Shown one piece after another: positions 46,695 through 55,310 of a DNA stretch of 64,000 bases (positions are counted from its first letter, which is position 1; every line of letters starts with the position of its first letter). The stretch lies in the NCBI RefSeq assembly GCF_019039105.1, contig NZ_JAHPIV010000007.1, forward strand, positions 1 to 64,000, in the 5' to 3' direction. Position numbers and translations under genes: made by a program. The stretch is from Desertibacillus haloalkaliphilus (lineage in GTDB: Bacteria > Bacillota > Bacilli > Bacillales > KJ1-10-99). The notes under the pieces are model-generated. The model searched no databases. It was not told the DNA's origin and saw nothing but the letters and a program-made list of their open reading frames with translations.

Positions 46695-46727
46695 AAACCA
46701 CTCCTTATGTTGGAGTGGTTTTCTTTT
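46695..46727 (+). terminator. Riboswitch-controlled terminator
   Basis: AAACCACTCC, 7-nt loop, GGAGTGGTTT followed by TTCTTTTT, 70 nt after the TPP aptamer and before the ylmB ribosome site. Confidence 0.85.
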
Positions 46728-46808
46728 TGGTTTATAGCCATAGCAACATTAAATCTCCCAAGAACCTACATACTACAAACTCATAACAAACAAAAAGGAG
46801 TGAAACAT

Positions 46809-48101
46809 ATGAAACAGACGATTGACCCCCATCAGGTTCAACGGGAAGTAGACAACAGAAAAGATGAACTACTTGAGCTCGTTCAGGCATTAGTGCGCTA
46901 TAAAACACCAAGTCCACCCGCTCGCAACACTGTAGCTGCTCAAACATACATTGCCTCCTACCTAGAAGACCTCGGCTTCTCTATTGATAAATGGGATGTA
47001 TACAAAGGAGATCCTAACGTAGTCGGAACATTAAAAGGGACAGAACCTGATTACTACAATAGCCTCATTATTAATGGTCATATCGATGTTGCTGAAGTTG
47101 ATGATAGTGAAGGCTGGAACACTGACCCTTTCGATCCCGTGATTAAAGATGGCAACATCTATGGACGCGGAACTGCAGATATGAAGGCTGGAAAAGCCGC
47201 TTCGCTATTTGCGATTAAACTTCTTAAGGAAGCAGGTGTCAAACTGCCAGGGGATCTTATCTATCAATCTGTCATCGGCGAAGAAGTTGGAGAAGCAGGA
47301 ACATTGGAATGTTGCCGCAGAGGTTATGATGCCGATTTTGCGGTTGTCGTCGACACATCTGACTGTCACATCCAAGGTCAAGGCGGTGTAATCACGGGAT
47401 GGATTACTGTTCAAAGTCCGAAAACCTTTCACGATGCAACAAGAAGAAACATGCTTCATGCCGGCGGAAGCTTGTTTGGAGCAAGCGCGATTGAAAAGAT
47501 GATGAAAATTATTGAAGGGTTACAATCGCTAGAACAGCATTGGGCGGTAACAAAATCATACCCAGGGTTCCCTGCTGGAATGAATACCATTAACCCAGCT
47601 GTCATTGAAGGTGGTAGGCATGCAGCATTTATTGCCGACAAGTGTTCCCTATGGATTACCGTCCACTTCTATCCTGATGAAAATCATGAGGACATTATTA
47701 AAGAAATTGAAGAGCATGTTTTGAACGTTGCCGCTGCTGATCCATGGCTACGCGAACACCCTCCGACATTTGATTGGGGTGGTCAATCAATGATTGAAGA
47801 TCGCGGAGAGATCTTTCCTTCATTAGCGATTAATAACGAGTGGCCTGGGCTTAAAACACTTGCTTCATCACACCAACACTCAACAGGTACTTTACCAACT
47901 ATTGGGATGTCACCTACTGTCACTGATGGCGGCTGGTTAGCTGAAGCCGGCATTCCGACTGTCATCTATGGGCCTGGTGATTTGCAGAACGCACACGCAG
48001 TTAATGAACATGTCCCGATTGACCAACTTCTTCAGTTTACAAAAGTAATGATTCAATTTATCTATGAGTGGTGTCATACAAAAAAATCTAAACATAATTA
48101 G
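46809..48101 (+). CDS. ylmB: Formylaminopyrimidine deformylase-type M20 hydrolase (YlmB)
   Basis: 430-residue M20/ArgE-DapE family enzyme. Metal motifs: NGHIDV (about 80), GRGTADMKAGKA (about 117) and GEEVGEAGT (about 157), with a C-terminal His in AHAVNEHVP. In the B. halodurans salvage pathway YlmB removes formyl from N-formyl-4-amino-5-aminomethyl-2-methylpyrimidine, a breakdown product of thiamine, before TenA acts. The operon with tenA and thiZXY under a TPP riboswitch supports that reaction here. The ATG at 46809 has AAAGGAGTG; the longer frame starts inside the riboswitch terminator. Confidence 0.92.
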   Translation: MKQTIDPHQVQREVDNRKDELLELVQALVRYKTPSPPARNTVAAQTYIASYLEDLGFSIDKWDVYKGDPNVVGTLKGTEPDYYNSLIINGHIDVAEVDDSEGWNTDPFDPVIKDGNIYGRGTADMKAGKAASLFAIKLLKEAGVKLPGDLIYQSVIGEEVGEAGTLECCRRGYDADFAVVVDTSDCHIQGQGGVITGWITVQSPKTFHDATRRNMLHAGGSLFGASAIEKMMKIIEGLQSLEQHWAVTKSYPGFPAGMNTINPAVIEGGRHAAFIADKCSLWITVHFYPDENHEDIIKEIEEHVLNVAAADPWLREHPPTFDWGGQSMIEDRGEIFPSLAINNEWPGLKTLASSHQHSTGTLPTIGMSPTVTDGGWLAEAGIPTVIYGPGDLQNAHAVNEHVPIDQLLQFTKVMIQFIYEWCHTKKSKHN

Positions 48102-48112
48102 GAGTGATTACG

Positions 48113-48787
48113 ATGAAATTTTCAGACCGACTACATAAAAGTGCAGAAACCGTATGGAGAAAGAGCCATGATCACCCCTTTGTCCAAGGCATCGGCCATG
48201 GTACTTTAGATGTTGACAAATTCAAATTTTTTATGCGTCAAGATTATCTTTATCTCATCGACTATTCTCGCTTGTTTGCCCTTGGTAGTTTAAAAGCACA
48301 TGACCTTAAGACCATGTCGACATTTGCGAAATTACTTGATGCAACCTTAAATATTGAAATGGATCTTCACCGCGAATACGCGAAGAGACTTGGGATCAGT
48401 AAAGAAGAATTGGAAGAAACGAAGGCGGCACCCATAACACTTGCTTATAGCGGTTATATGTTAAACATCTCCCAACGCGGATCATTAACGGACTTAATCG
48501 TAGCCGTACTTCCCTGCACATGGAGCTATTTTGAAATTGGAAAAGAATTAAGTAAAATCCCTGGAGCTAGCGATCACGAGCTTTATGGTGAATGGGTAAA
48601 GATGTACGCTTCAGAAGATTTCGAAGAATTAGCCGTGTGGTTAATTGATTTAATTGATGAATTAACAGTAGGTGCAACTGAAAAAGAACTTGCTAGACTC
48701 GAAGAGATCTTTTTAACAACAAGTCGCTATGAATATATGTTTTGGGATATGTCTTATAAACAAGAAATGTGGCCAACAGATGAGTAA
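48113..48787 (+). CDS. tenA: Aminopyrimidine aminohydrolase TenA
   Basis: 224-residue helical protein of the TenA/Thi-4 family. Catalytic Cys in VLPCTWSYFEIG (about 136), conserved Glu near the C-terminus in YEYMFWDMSY (about 207) and Asp in LDATLNIEMDLHREY fit the thiaminase-II fold. It hydrolyses aminomethylpyrimidine to HMP. Start ATG 48113 is 8 nt after GGAG. It lies 11 nt after ylmB and overlaps thiZ by 8 bp. Confidence 0.95.
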   Translation: MKFSDRLHKSAETVWRKSHDHPFVQGIGHGTLDVDKFKFFMRQDYLYLIDYSRLFALGSLKAHDLKTMSTFAKLLDATLNIEMDLHREYAKRLGISKEELEETKAAPITLAYSGYMLNISQRGSLTDLIVAVLPCTWSYFEIGKELSKIPGASDHELYGEWVKMYASEDFEELAVWLIDLIDELTVGATEKELARLEEIFLTTSRYEYMFWDMSYKQEMWPTDE

Positions 48788-49556
48788 ACAGGCTCTTGCG
48801 TTTGAGAACGTATCATTCTCTTACGAACCACAGCAAAAACAAACCTCTTCCCTAGTTCTCGATTCACTTGCACTTTCAGTTAATGAAGGTGAATTTATTA
48901 GCTTGCTTGGTCCAAGTGGCTCTGGGAAAAGTACGATTTTTCGGTTAATTACAGGCCTTGAACAACCTACTGCTGGTACAATCTCGCTTCATAATGAGGT
49001 TTCATCAAACCGCTTAGGAAAAGTCGGTTATATGCCACAACAGGACCTACTGCTTGAGTGGCGAACGATCTTAGAAAATGCTACCTTACCACTCGAACTA
49101 AAAGGCACAAATAAAAAAGAAGCAAAACAGCTAGCCAAACAACATTTACAAGATTTTGGGCTTAATGGCTATGAAAATCATTATCCACAAGCTCTATCAG
49201 GAGGGATGAGACAGCGTGTCTCTTTTCTACGTGCGATGCTAAGTGGTAGCAACATACTGCTACTTGACGAACCATTTAGTGCACTAGATGCGATGACCCG
49301 CTTAACCATGCAAGAATGGCTGCTTGAACAATGGGAAAAGACAAAGAAAACCATTATCTTCATTACTCATGATGTTGATGAAGCATTATTGCTATCTGAT
49401 CGTATATTCCTCTTCTCCGCTCGACCCATTTCAAGCTATGAAGAGATACACGTCCCACTAAAGCGACCACGAACAATCGAAAAAATGAGCGAGCCGACTA
49501 TGGTTGAATTAAAGCGGGAATTGTTGCAGCAACTACGAAAACAGGTGAAATTATGA
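48780..49556 (+). CDS. thiZ: ABC transporter ATP-binding protein for thiamine pyrimidine uptake (ThiZ)
   Basis: 258 residues. Walker A GPSGSGKST (about 41), signature LSGGMRQR (about 139), Walker B NILLLDEPF (about 157) and switch His ITHD (about 196) are intact. It belongs to the nitrate/sulfonate/taurine-type importers. The start ATG at 48780 overlaps the tenA stop (ATGAGTAA), giving translational coupling, and it overlaps thiX by 4 bp. Energises uptake of formylaminopyrimidine. Confidence 0.93.
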   Translation: MSKQALAFENVSFSYEPQQKQTSSLVLDSLALSVNEGEFISLLGPSGSGKSTIFRLITGLEQPTAGTISLHNEVSSNRLGKVGYMPQQDLLLEWRTILENATLPLELKGTNKKEAKQLAKQHLQDFGLNGYENHYPQALSGGMRQRVSFLRAMLSGSNILLLDEPFSALDAMTRLTMQEWLLEQWEKTKKTIIFITHDVDEALLLSDRIFLFSARPISSYEEIHVPLKRPRTIEKMSEPTMVELKRELLQQLRKQVKL

Positions 49557-50305
49557 AACCACTTCAAAATTATTGGCTCTCAATCATTCTCGTACTCGTA
49601 CTTATTACGCTATGGGAGATTAGTGCTAGCATCTATGATAAAACCTATATTCTACCGACACCTAGTGCAATCCTTGAAAAAATGATTGAATTAAATGATG
49701 TGCTATTATTCGTTCATCTACCGGCAACCTTACAAGTGATTGTGATCGGTCTATTGATCTCGATTGTCTTTGGCGTCTCCCTCGCTGTTTGGATGAACCA
49801 AAGCACGCTCGCTGAAAAAACATTTTTTCCGATCGTTATCGCATCGCAGACGATACCAATTATCGCACTTGCTCCGATTTTCGCACTATGGTTTGGGTAT
49901 TCCATCTGGAGTAAAGTCGTTGTCACCATTTTGATTACCTTTTTTCCAATTACGGTCAGCACCTTTGATGGACTGCGTTCGACAAGCAAAGATGTCACGG
50001 AACTTTTGAAAACAATGGGAGCAACGAAAAAACAAATCTTTCTAAAAGTTCAAGTTCCATCAACCCTCCCCTATTTTTTCTCGGGATTAAAAATTGCGGT
50101 CACCTTAAGCGTCATCGGTGCAGCGATCGGTGAATGGCTTGGGGCTAACGCAGGGCTTGGTTACTTTAGTCGCAGGATGATGACCCAATTTGATGGAGCT
50201 GGTGTTTTTGCACCGATTGTTTGGTTATCGATCTTAGGGATTGGATTATTTTTACTAGTAAAAGCTTTAGAAAAAATCACCTTAAAATGGAGGAAACATT
50301 CATGA
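49553..50305 (+). CDS. thiX: ABC transporter permease for thiamine pyrimidine uptake (ThiX)
   Basis: 250 residues with about six membrane helices and the permease EAA-type loop (GLRSTSKDVTELLKTMGATKKQIFLKVQVPSTLPYFFSGLKIA, about 143-185), the site that contacts ThiZ. It belongs to the taurine/nitrate BPD_transp_1 family. 4-bp overlaps with thiZ and thiY imply one tightly coupled unit. Confidence 0.93.
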   Translation: MKPLQNYWLSIILVLVLITLWEISASIYDKTYILPTPSAILEKMIELNDVLLFVHLPATLQVIVIGLLISIVFGVSLAVWMNQSTLAEKTFFPIVIASQTIPIIALAPIFALWFGYSIWSKVVVTILITFFPITVSTFDGLRSTSKDVTELLKTMGATKKQIFLKVQVPSTLPYFFSGLKIAVTLSVIGAAIGEWLGANAGLGYFSRRMMTQFDGAGVFAPIVWLSILGIGLFLLVKALEKITLKWRKHS

Positions 50306-51354
50306 AAAAACTATCAACCTTTTTATTTTCTCTCTCACTTGTCCTTGGTCTAACAGCTTGCGGGGGAGACGAAACGGATAACGAAGCCGTCGAACCAAAT
50401 CTTGACAATGATAACGAATCGACTGAAACGTCGCAAAATGAAGCTAGTGAATTAAGCGAGCTTGAAATCATGTTAGACTGGTATCCAAACGCCGTTCATT
50501 CCTATATCTACACGGCACTTGAAGAAGGTTATTTTGAAGATGAAGGGCTTGACGTATCGGTCGTCTTCCCCGCTAACCCGACTGATCCAATTAATTTGGC
50601 TGCCTCGGGCGGTGTCACATTAGGAATTACGTATCAACCAGATGTGATCATGGCACGCGCGACCGACGTTCCTGTGGTCTCGATTGCATCAATTGTACGG
50701 TCACCATTAAACCATATGATGGTATTAGCTGAAAGTGACATCAAGTCTCCTGCCGATCTTGAAGGAAAACAAGTCGGATACCCTGGTATTCCTGTCAATG
50801 AACCACTTCTAAAAACGATGGTGGAAACAGATGGTGGAAACTTTGAAGACGTAGAAATGATTGATGTTGGCTTTGAACTCGGGGCTGCGATTGTGAGCGA
50901 ACGCGTCGATGCTGTTGTTGGTACATATATCAACCACGAGTTTCCAGTGCTTGAACACCAAGGCCATGACATTCGCTATTTTAATCCTGTTGATTTTGGT
51001 GTTCCTGAGTTTTATGAGTTAGTAATCGTCACAAATGAAGATACACTTGAGGACGAAAAAGAAAATATTGAGGCCTTTTGGCGAGCAGCAACAAGAGGCT
51101 ATGAATTTATGAAAGAGAACTCAGAAGAAAGCTTGAACATTCTCTTCGACAACCAAGATCAAGCAAACTTCCCACTCGTTCGAGAGGTTGAAGAGCAAAG
51201 TATCGAAATTTTACTAGACATGATGGAGACGGATACTGAACCGTTCGGAAGTCAAACAAAAGATTCATGGCAAGAAACCATTGATTGGTTAAGTGACGCA
51301 GGGCTTATTGAAGACGAGCCAAACGTTGATGACATATTTATTAATCTAGATTAA
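50302..51354 (+). CDS. thiY: Formylaminopyrimidine-binding lipoprotein (ThiY)
   Basis: 350 residues. Signal peptide with lipobox LTAC (Cys about 20), an Asp/Asn/Glu-rich linker (21-50), then an NMT1/THI5-like solute-binding domain: LDWYPNAVHSYIYTALEEGYFEDEGLDV, GYPGIP, and AWRAATRGYEFM-like region. The LDWxPN start is typical of pyrimidine-binding ThiY/THI5 proteins. The longest frame begins 27 codons earlier inside thiX; ATG at 50302 has TGGAGGAAA. Captures the pyrimidine outside the membrane. Confidence 0.93.
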   Translation: MKKLSTFLFSLSLVLGLTACGGDETDNEAVEPNLDNDNESTETSQNEASELSELEIMLDWYPNAVHSYIYTALEEGYFEDEGLDVSVVFPANPTDPINLAASGGVTLGITYQPDVIMARATDVPVVSIASIVRSPLNHMMVLAESDIKSPADLEGKQVGYPGIPVNEPLLKTMVETDGGNFEDVEMIDVGFELGAAIVSERVDAVVGTYINHEFPVLEHQGHDIRYFNPVDFGVPEFYELVIVTNEDTLEDEKENIEAFWRAATRGYEFMKENSEESLNILFDNQDQANFPLVREVEEQSIEILLDMMETDTEPFGSQTKDSWQETIDWLSDAGLIEDEPNVDDIFINLD

Positions 51355-51360
51355 GTCTAA

Positions 51361-51412
51361 CGAACGACCATTATGCCACTGGGATCATCACCAAATGGCA
51401 AGTGGTCGTTTC
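51361..51412 (+). terminator. Terminator of the thiamine salvage operon
   Basis: AACGACCA (51363-51370) pairs with TGGTCGTT (51403-51410), with an inner GCCA/TGGC pair, then TTCCTATT. Confidence 0.7.
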
Positions 51413-51575
51413 CTATTGGTTATAACCCTCCGTTGGTAACCAATCTTCACAACAAGTATACATTACTTATTTCCATCAATGTCAAAGTTCGGTTATAATA
51501 AAAGAAACATCCATCCATGGGCACTGCCCCTGGTGGGTTGTTAATGTTTAGATGTCAGTGAAAGGAATGGTAATC

Positions 51576-51827
51576 ATGAACTGGAATGAAGATGCTAAAG
51601 CATTTTTAGAAGAGTTAGTCGAACCGATCCCTGTATTCGTTCGTCCAATGGCAAAAAAGGGGATCGAAAAGAAAATCACCGAACTTGCAGAAGGTGACGA
51701 GATCACAAAAGAAGATGTTATCCGTGGATACATACTAGGCTCAACAGGGAAGATGCAACAAAAAGCGATCGAAACATTAAAAAGCAAAGACATCGACCTA
51801 ACACCATACGAAGACCTACTTCCATAA
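51576..51827 (+). CDS. PCP_red-domain-like small protein
   Basis: 83 residues (MNWNEDAKAFLEELVEPIPVFVRPMAKKGIEKKITELAEGDEITKEDVIRGYI...). The pattern of VxPIPxFVRPMAKxxIEKKI resembles the C-terminal domain of light-independent protochlorophyllide reductase subunit B, a small helical domain also found alone in Bacilli. There it cannot reflect chlorophyll synthesis; the role is unknown. ATG at 51576 is preceded by AAAGGAATGG. Monocistronic, ending at the hairpin at 51847-51883. Confidence 0.75.
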   Translation: MNWNEDAKAFLEELVEPIPVFVRPMAKKGIEKKITELAEGDEITKEDVIRGYILGSTGKMQQKAIETLKSKDIDLTPYEDLLP

Positions 51828-51846
51828 CAAATGCAACAGCGACATA

Positions 51847-51883
51847 AGGGCTACCCGAAATGATTGCTAACTCGGGCAGCCCT
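51847..51883. terminator. Hairpin after the PCP_red-like gene
   Basis: AGGGCT-CCCGA pairs with TCGGG-AGCCCT; T-tract behind it is weak. Confidence 0.6.
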
Positions 51884-52034
51884 GCTTTGTTGACTGAGGA
51901 CTGAGGTTTAGATCAGTACCCCTACAGCTACGACCACCAACTCATCATTGATTATGATTAGGTAAAGTCCCACCTACCAACGAAACAACAAGAATCATGG
52001 TAAAAAAAGCGTTCTTGAACAGTTCGTTCCGTGA

Positions 52035-53255
52035 TTAACGAGCAAGCACTGTTCCGCTTCCCTTTTCAACCTCAACCGCATGCTTCTCAACTTTGATCAT
52101 TTGCAACATCAAATACGAAGTAATAGCTAAGATGAGGATCGCACCAATGACAACCCCAGCCCAATGACCAATATTCCAAAAAATACTTAAATAAAAACTA
52201 CCAAGACTCCCCCCAAAATAGTAGGATGTCAGATAAAGACCAGATGCGCTAGCTTTCCCAAATTGAGCATATTTACTAACCCAAGCACTCGAACAGGAAT
52301 GAGCAAAAAAGAAGCCAAAACTTAGACCGAGCAAACCGAGTACAATGACCCAAAGGTTTGAAACGAGTGTCAACAGTGTACTGACAACCATAATTAAAAT
52401 TCCAATCCCGATACAATGAGACTGCAGTAGCTTTTGTGAGACTTTGCCAGCCAGTGTTGAACTGAACGTACCTGCAAGATAAGTAATAAATAGAAAACCT
52501 AAAATCGTTGTTGACACGTAAAAAGGGTCCCCACTCAATAAGTACGTGATGAAATTATAAATGCCAACAAAAATAAAAAAATGAAGACCTCCGACAAGGT
52601 ATGCCAACCGTAATGTTCGGTTTTTTAAATGAAGTTTATATTCAGTTACAGCCGATTTCCAATCAAACGATTTCCGCTTGAAATGCTTAGATGACGGTAA
52701 CAGCAGCATAAATGCTACTAAAGCGACTAAACTTAAAACTCCCATCACTAAGAAAGCAATCCGCCAATCATACCAATCCGTGACCATACCACTAACCATT
52801 CTCCCACTCATTCCACCGATGCTATTAGCACTAATATGGATCCCAATTGCAAGTGTTAAGGCACGCGCGGCAAACTCTTCCCCAATATAAGCCATTGCCA
52901 CTGTCGGAATTCCCGCTAGGGCAACTCCTTGCAAGACCCGGAGAACTAGTAACATTTCAAAATTAGGAACAAACGCAATTGAAACAGTGACGACCGAAGA
53001 GATGATCATCGCAATGACGATGATTTTCTTCCTACCAATGGCGTCAGATAATGCACTATAAAAAAAGAAACTAACACCTAATGAAAAAAGTACTAATGAC
53101 ACCGATAAACTTGAAACAGCAGGCGATAACGCAAATTCATCTGTGAACACCGGTAACAACGGTTGAGCGTAATAAACATTAGCAAAAATGACAAAAGAAG
53201 CAATACCCAAAGCAATCGTTGCCCGCCAAAACTGTTTCGTTTGTAACTCAATCAT
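52035..53255 (-). CDS. MFS transporter (YnfM-type)
   Basis: 406 residues, 12 predicted membrane helices. First-loop MFS motif appears as DAIGRKKII (about 64), and YIGEEFAARALTLAIGIHISANSIGGMSGR fits YnfM-like drug/metabolite efflux proteins. The central cytosolic loop (SSKHFKRKSF) is basic. Substrate unknown. ATG at 53255 follows AAGGGTG; a longer frame to 53288 is not needed. Divergent from an adjacent LysR regulator. Confidence 0.9.
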   Translation of the reverse strand: MIELQTKQFWRATIALGIASFVIFANVYYAQPLLPVFTDEFALSPAVSSLSVSLVLFSLGVSFFFYSALSDAIGRKKIIVIAMIISSVVTVSIAFVPNFEMLLVLRVLQGVALAGIPTVAMAYIGEEFAARALTLAIGIHISANSIGGMSGRMVSGMVTDWYDWRIAFLVMGVLSLVALVAFMLLLPSSKHFKRKSFDWKSAVTEYKLHLKNRTLRLAYLVGGLHFFIFVGIYNFITYLLSGDPFYVSTTILGFLFITYLAGTFSSTLAGKVSQKLLQSHCIGIGILIMVVSTLLTLVSNLWVIVLGLLGLSFGFFFAHSCSSAWVSKYAQFGKASASGLYLTSYYFGGSLGSFYLSIFWNIGHWAGVVIGAILILAITSYLMLQMIKVEKHAVEVEKGSGTVLAR

Positions 53256-53366
53256 GTTATTCACCCTTCTTTCTATCCATGCTATCATGGTATCAGGCTT
53301 AAGATCATAAATAAAATATATTATTTTTATACAAATGATAAATTTAAGTTATTAGAGGTGAGTTTG

Positions 53367-54245
53367 ATGGAGTTCAGACAGTTACAGTTCTTTTTAGAAG
53401 TGGCTAAACAAGAAAGCTTTACGAAAGCAGCGAAAGAACAATTAGTTGCACAACCAGCAATTAGCAAATCGATTCAAAACCTCGAAAATGAGTTGGGTGT
53501 ATATTTATTTAATCGTCGAGATAAAAGGGTTGTATTAACTACTGAAGGCAAGCGGTTCCTTTCACATGCAAAGGCCATACAGGAGCAGGTAGAGGCAGCA
53601 AAATTAGAAATGGAGGAGTTTCGTGGATTCGAAAAAGGGGAAGTGACGATTGGACTCCCCTCCATGGCAGGCTCTTATTTTTTCCCAAACATTATCGTAG
53701 ATTTCAAATCCATTTACCCACACCTTAGTCTGTCTATCGTCGAAGCAGGAACCAAAAAAATTCAGGCAATGATCGAAGAGGGGGAAATTGATATGGGGGT
53801 TATAATCATTGATGAGCACACACCACACACACTTGAACTCCTCCCTTTTTTAAGCGAAGAGATGGTCGTCTGCGTCCCTGTCACACATAAACTAGCCAAT
53901 CAAGCGACAATGACCTATGAACAACTAGCAAATGAACCTCTCGTGCTCTTTAAAGAAGGGTACTATCAACGTGACATAATTTCTGAGGCAGGTAAAAAAT
54001 CGAATATCACACCAACCGTCAGCCTCGAAACAAACCAAATTTCACTCACGAAGTCGTTAACGAGGAAAGGACTCGGGATTACTCTTTTCTTAAAAATGGT
54101 CATTAGTGATGACGACGATCTTGTTCCCGTTTCCCTCGACCCTCCACGTTTTTTACAGTTGGGACTTGCTTGGAAAAAGAGATCTTACCTTTCGAAAGCG
54201 AATCAAGCGTTTATCGATTTTTTAATGGAACAAACCAATCAATAA
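53367..54245 (+). CDS. LysR family transcriptional regulator
   Basis: 292 residues. N-terminal winged HTH (MEFRQLQFFLEVAKQESFTKAAKEQLVAQPAISKSIQNLENELGVYLFNR, 1-50) and C-terminal effector-binding domain (about 90-290; EGEIDMGVIIIDEHTP). It should control the divergent MFS gene. The 111-bp shared region is very AT-rich and contains TATAAA/TTTATA-like repeats around 53310-53335. Start ATG 53367 follows AGAGGTGAG. Confidence 0.92.
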   Translation: MEFRQLQFFLEVAKQESFTKAAKEQLVAQPAISKSIQNLENELGVYLFNRRDKRVVLTTEGKRFLSHAKAIQEQVEAAKLEMEEFRGFEKGEVTIGLPSMAGSYFFPNIIVDFKSIYPHLSLSIVEAGTKKIQAMIEEGEIDMGVIIIDEHTPHTLELLPFLSEEMVVCVPVTHKLANQATMTYEQLANEPLVLFKEGYYQRDIISEAGKKSNITPTVSLETNQISLTKSLTRKGLGITLFLKMVISDDDDLVPVSLDPPRFLQLGLAWKKRSYLSKANQAFIDFLMEQTNQ

Positions 54246-54370
54246 TACTAATGAGATTGAACGTTTGCCTCGCTATATTAGCGGGCATTCGTCCTGTCCT
54301 TTTGCCCCCATCAGGTGTTTCAATTCTTTTAAACAGAGTATTCAATACTAGTCATATAATCAATAAGAAA

Positions 54371-54412
54371 AGGCTAGGACAAAGAATTGTTTTTCATTTT
54401 GTCCCAGCCTCG
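54371..54412. repeat. GGGACAAA-type hairpin repeat
   Basis: AGGCTAGGACAAA (54371-54383) pairs with TTTGTCCCAGCCT with one mismatch. It shares the arm GGCTAGGACAAA with stem 2 of copy A at 24540-24586 and the arm TTTTGTCCCAGC with the window start. Probably terminates the LysR or SDR transcripts. Confidence 0.65.
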
Positions 54413-54446
54413 GTTTAACTAGTTTTGTGCCGACACCTTCTCTCAC

Positions 54447-55307
54447 TTATTCTATCTTTTTTAATACATAGTGCACGAGCTTTTCCCAGAGACGCCACGG
54501 CAAAATTGTTTTAGCCAAAATTGTTATTTTAACTCCCTTACCTACAGGATAGCGAAGTTTCGGTCTTTTCGCCGTTGCCACCCTTACTAATGTTCTGATC
54601 ACTTCCTCACGGTCACCGAAGTTGTCTTTACGGCGTTCAACAGCACGCTCCAACCTCTCAAATAGCGAATAATAAGGCGATGATGGCGATGCAGAGGCAC
54701 TAGCAACCCTTTTTCCGGAACTCCAAATCTTTGTCTTATAGGATCCAGGTTCAAGTAAACAAACATCAATGCCAAAAGGCATCACTTCTAAACGTAAACT
54801 TTCACTATAACCTTCTAGTGCATGCTTTGATGACCCATATGCGGCAATGCCTGGGTAAGAAACCTTGCCACTAATACTACTCATATTTATGATACGACCG
54901 TATCCTTGCTCTCGCATCCATGGGAGAATTTCATTCGTTACGGCAATCACTCCAAACAAATTCGTCTCAAATTGAGTTCGCCACTCACTAATCGTGAGAT
55001 CTTCTGCAAAACCAGCAAATGCAAAGCCTGCATTATTAATTAACACATCGATCGAACCAACTTCGATCATAACAGATTCAATCGCTTCCTTTACCTGCTG
55101 ATGGTTAGTGACATCGAATTCAACGAGAATCATTTGTTCTTTCAATTGTTTTTGTTTCATTTCTGCGAGCAATTCGTTTGCACGTGATAAACGTCGTACC
55201 GCAGCAATCACAACAAAGCCGTTTTTAGCAAATGACACTGCCGCATCCCTGCCAAAGCCGCTTGCAGCTCCTGTAATTAATACGACTGGAGATGTTTTCT
55301 TATTCAT
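54447..55307 (-). CDS. Short-chain dehydrogenase/reductase
   Basis: 286 residues. Cofactor motif TGAASGFGRDAA (about 13-24), NAG in LINNAGFAFAG (about 92), catalytic Ser (NMSSISGKVS) and YGSSK (about 155). The charge pattern after beta-2 (AAVRRLSRANE) favours NADP(H). A C-terminal basic/hydrophobic tail (ILAKTILPWRLWEKLVHYVLKK) suggests membrane association. Substrate unknown. It begins 3 nt after the HD-GYP gene. Confidence 0.9.
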   Translation of the reverse strand: MNKKTSPVVLITGAASGFGRDAAVSFAKNGFVVIAAVRRLSRANELLAEMKQKQLKEQMILVEFDVTNHQQVKEAIESVMIEVGSIDVLINNAGFAFAGFAEDLTISEWRTQFETNLFGVIAVTNEILPWMREQGYGRIINMSSISGKVSYPGIAAYGSSKHALEGYSESLRLEVMPFGIDVCLLEPGSYKTKIWSSGKRVASASASPSSPYYSLFERLERAVERRKDNFGDREEVIRTLVRVATAKRPKLRYPVGKGVKITILAKTILPWRLWEKLVHYVLKKIE

Positions 55308-55310
55308 TCT

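Noticed and set aside
46750-46808. Longer N-terminus for ylmB beginning at 46707
   Set aside because: It would start inside the riboswitch terminator and adds 34 residues not seen in the family; the ATG at 46809 has a good ribosome site.
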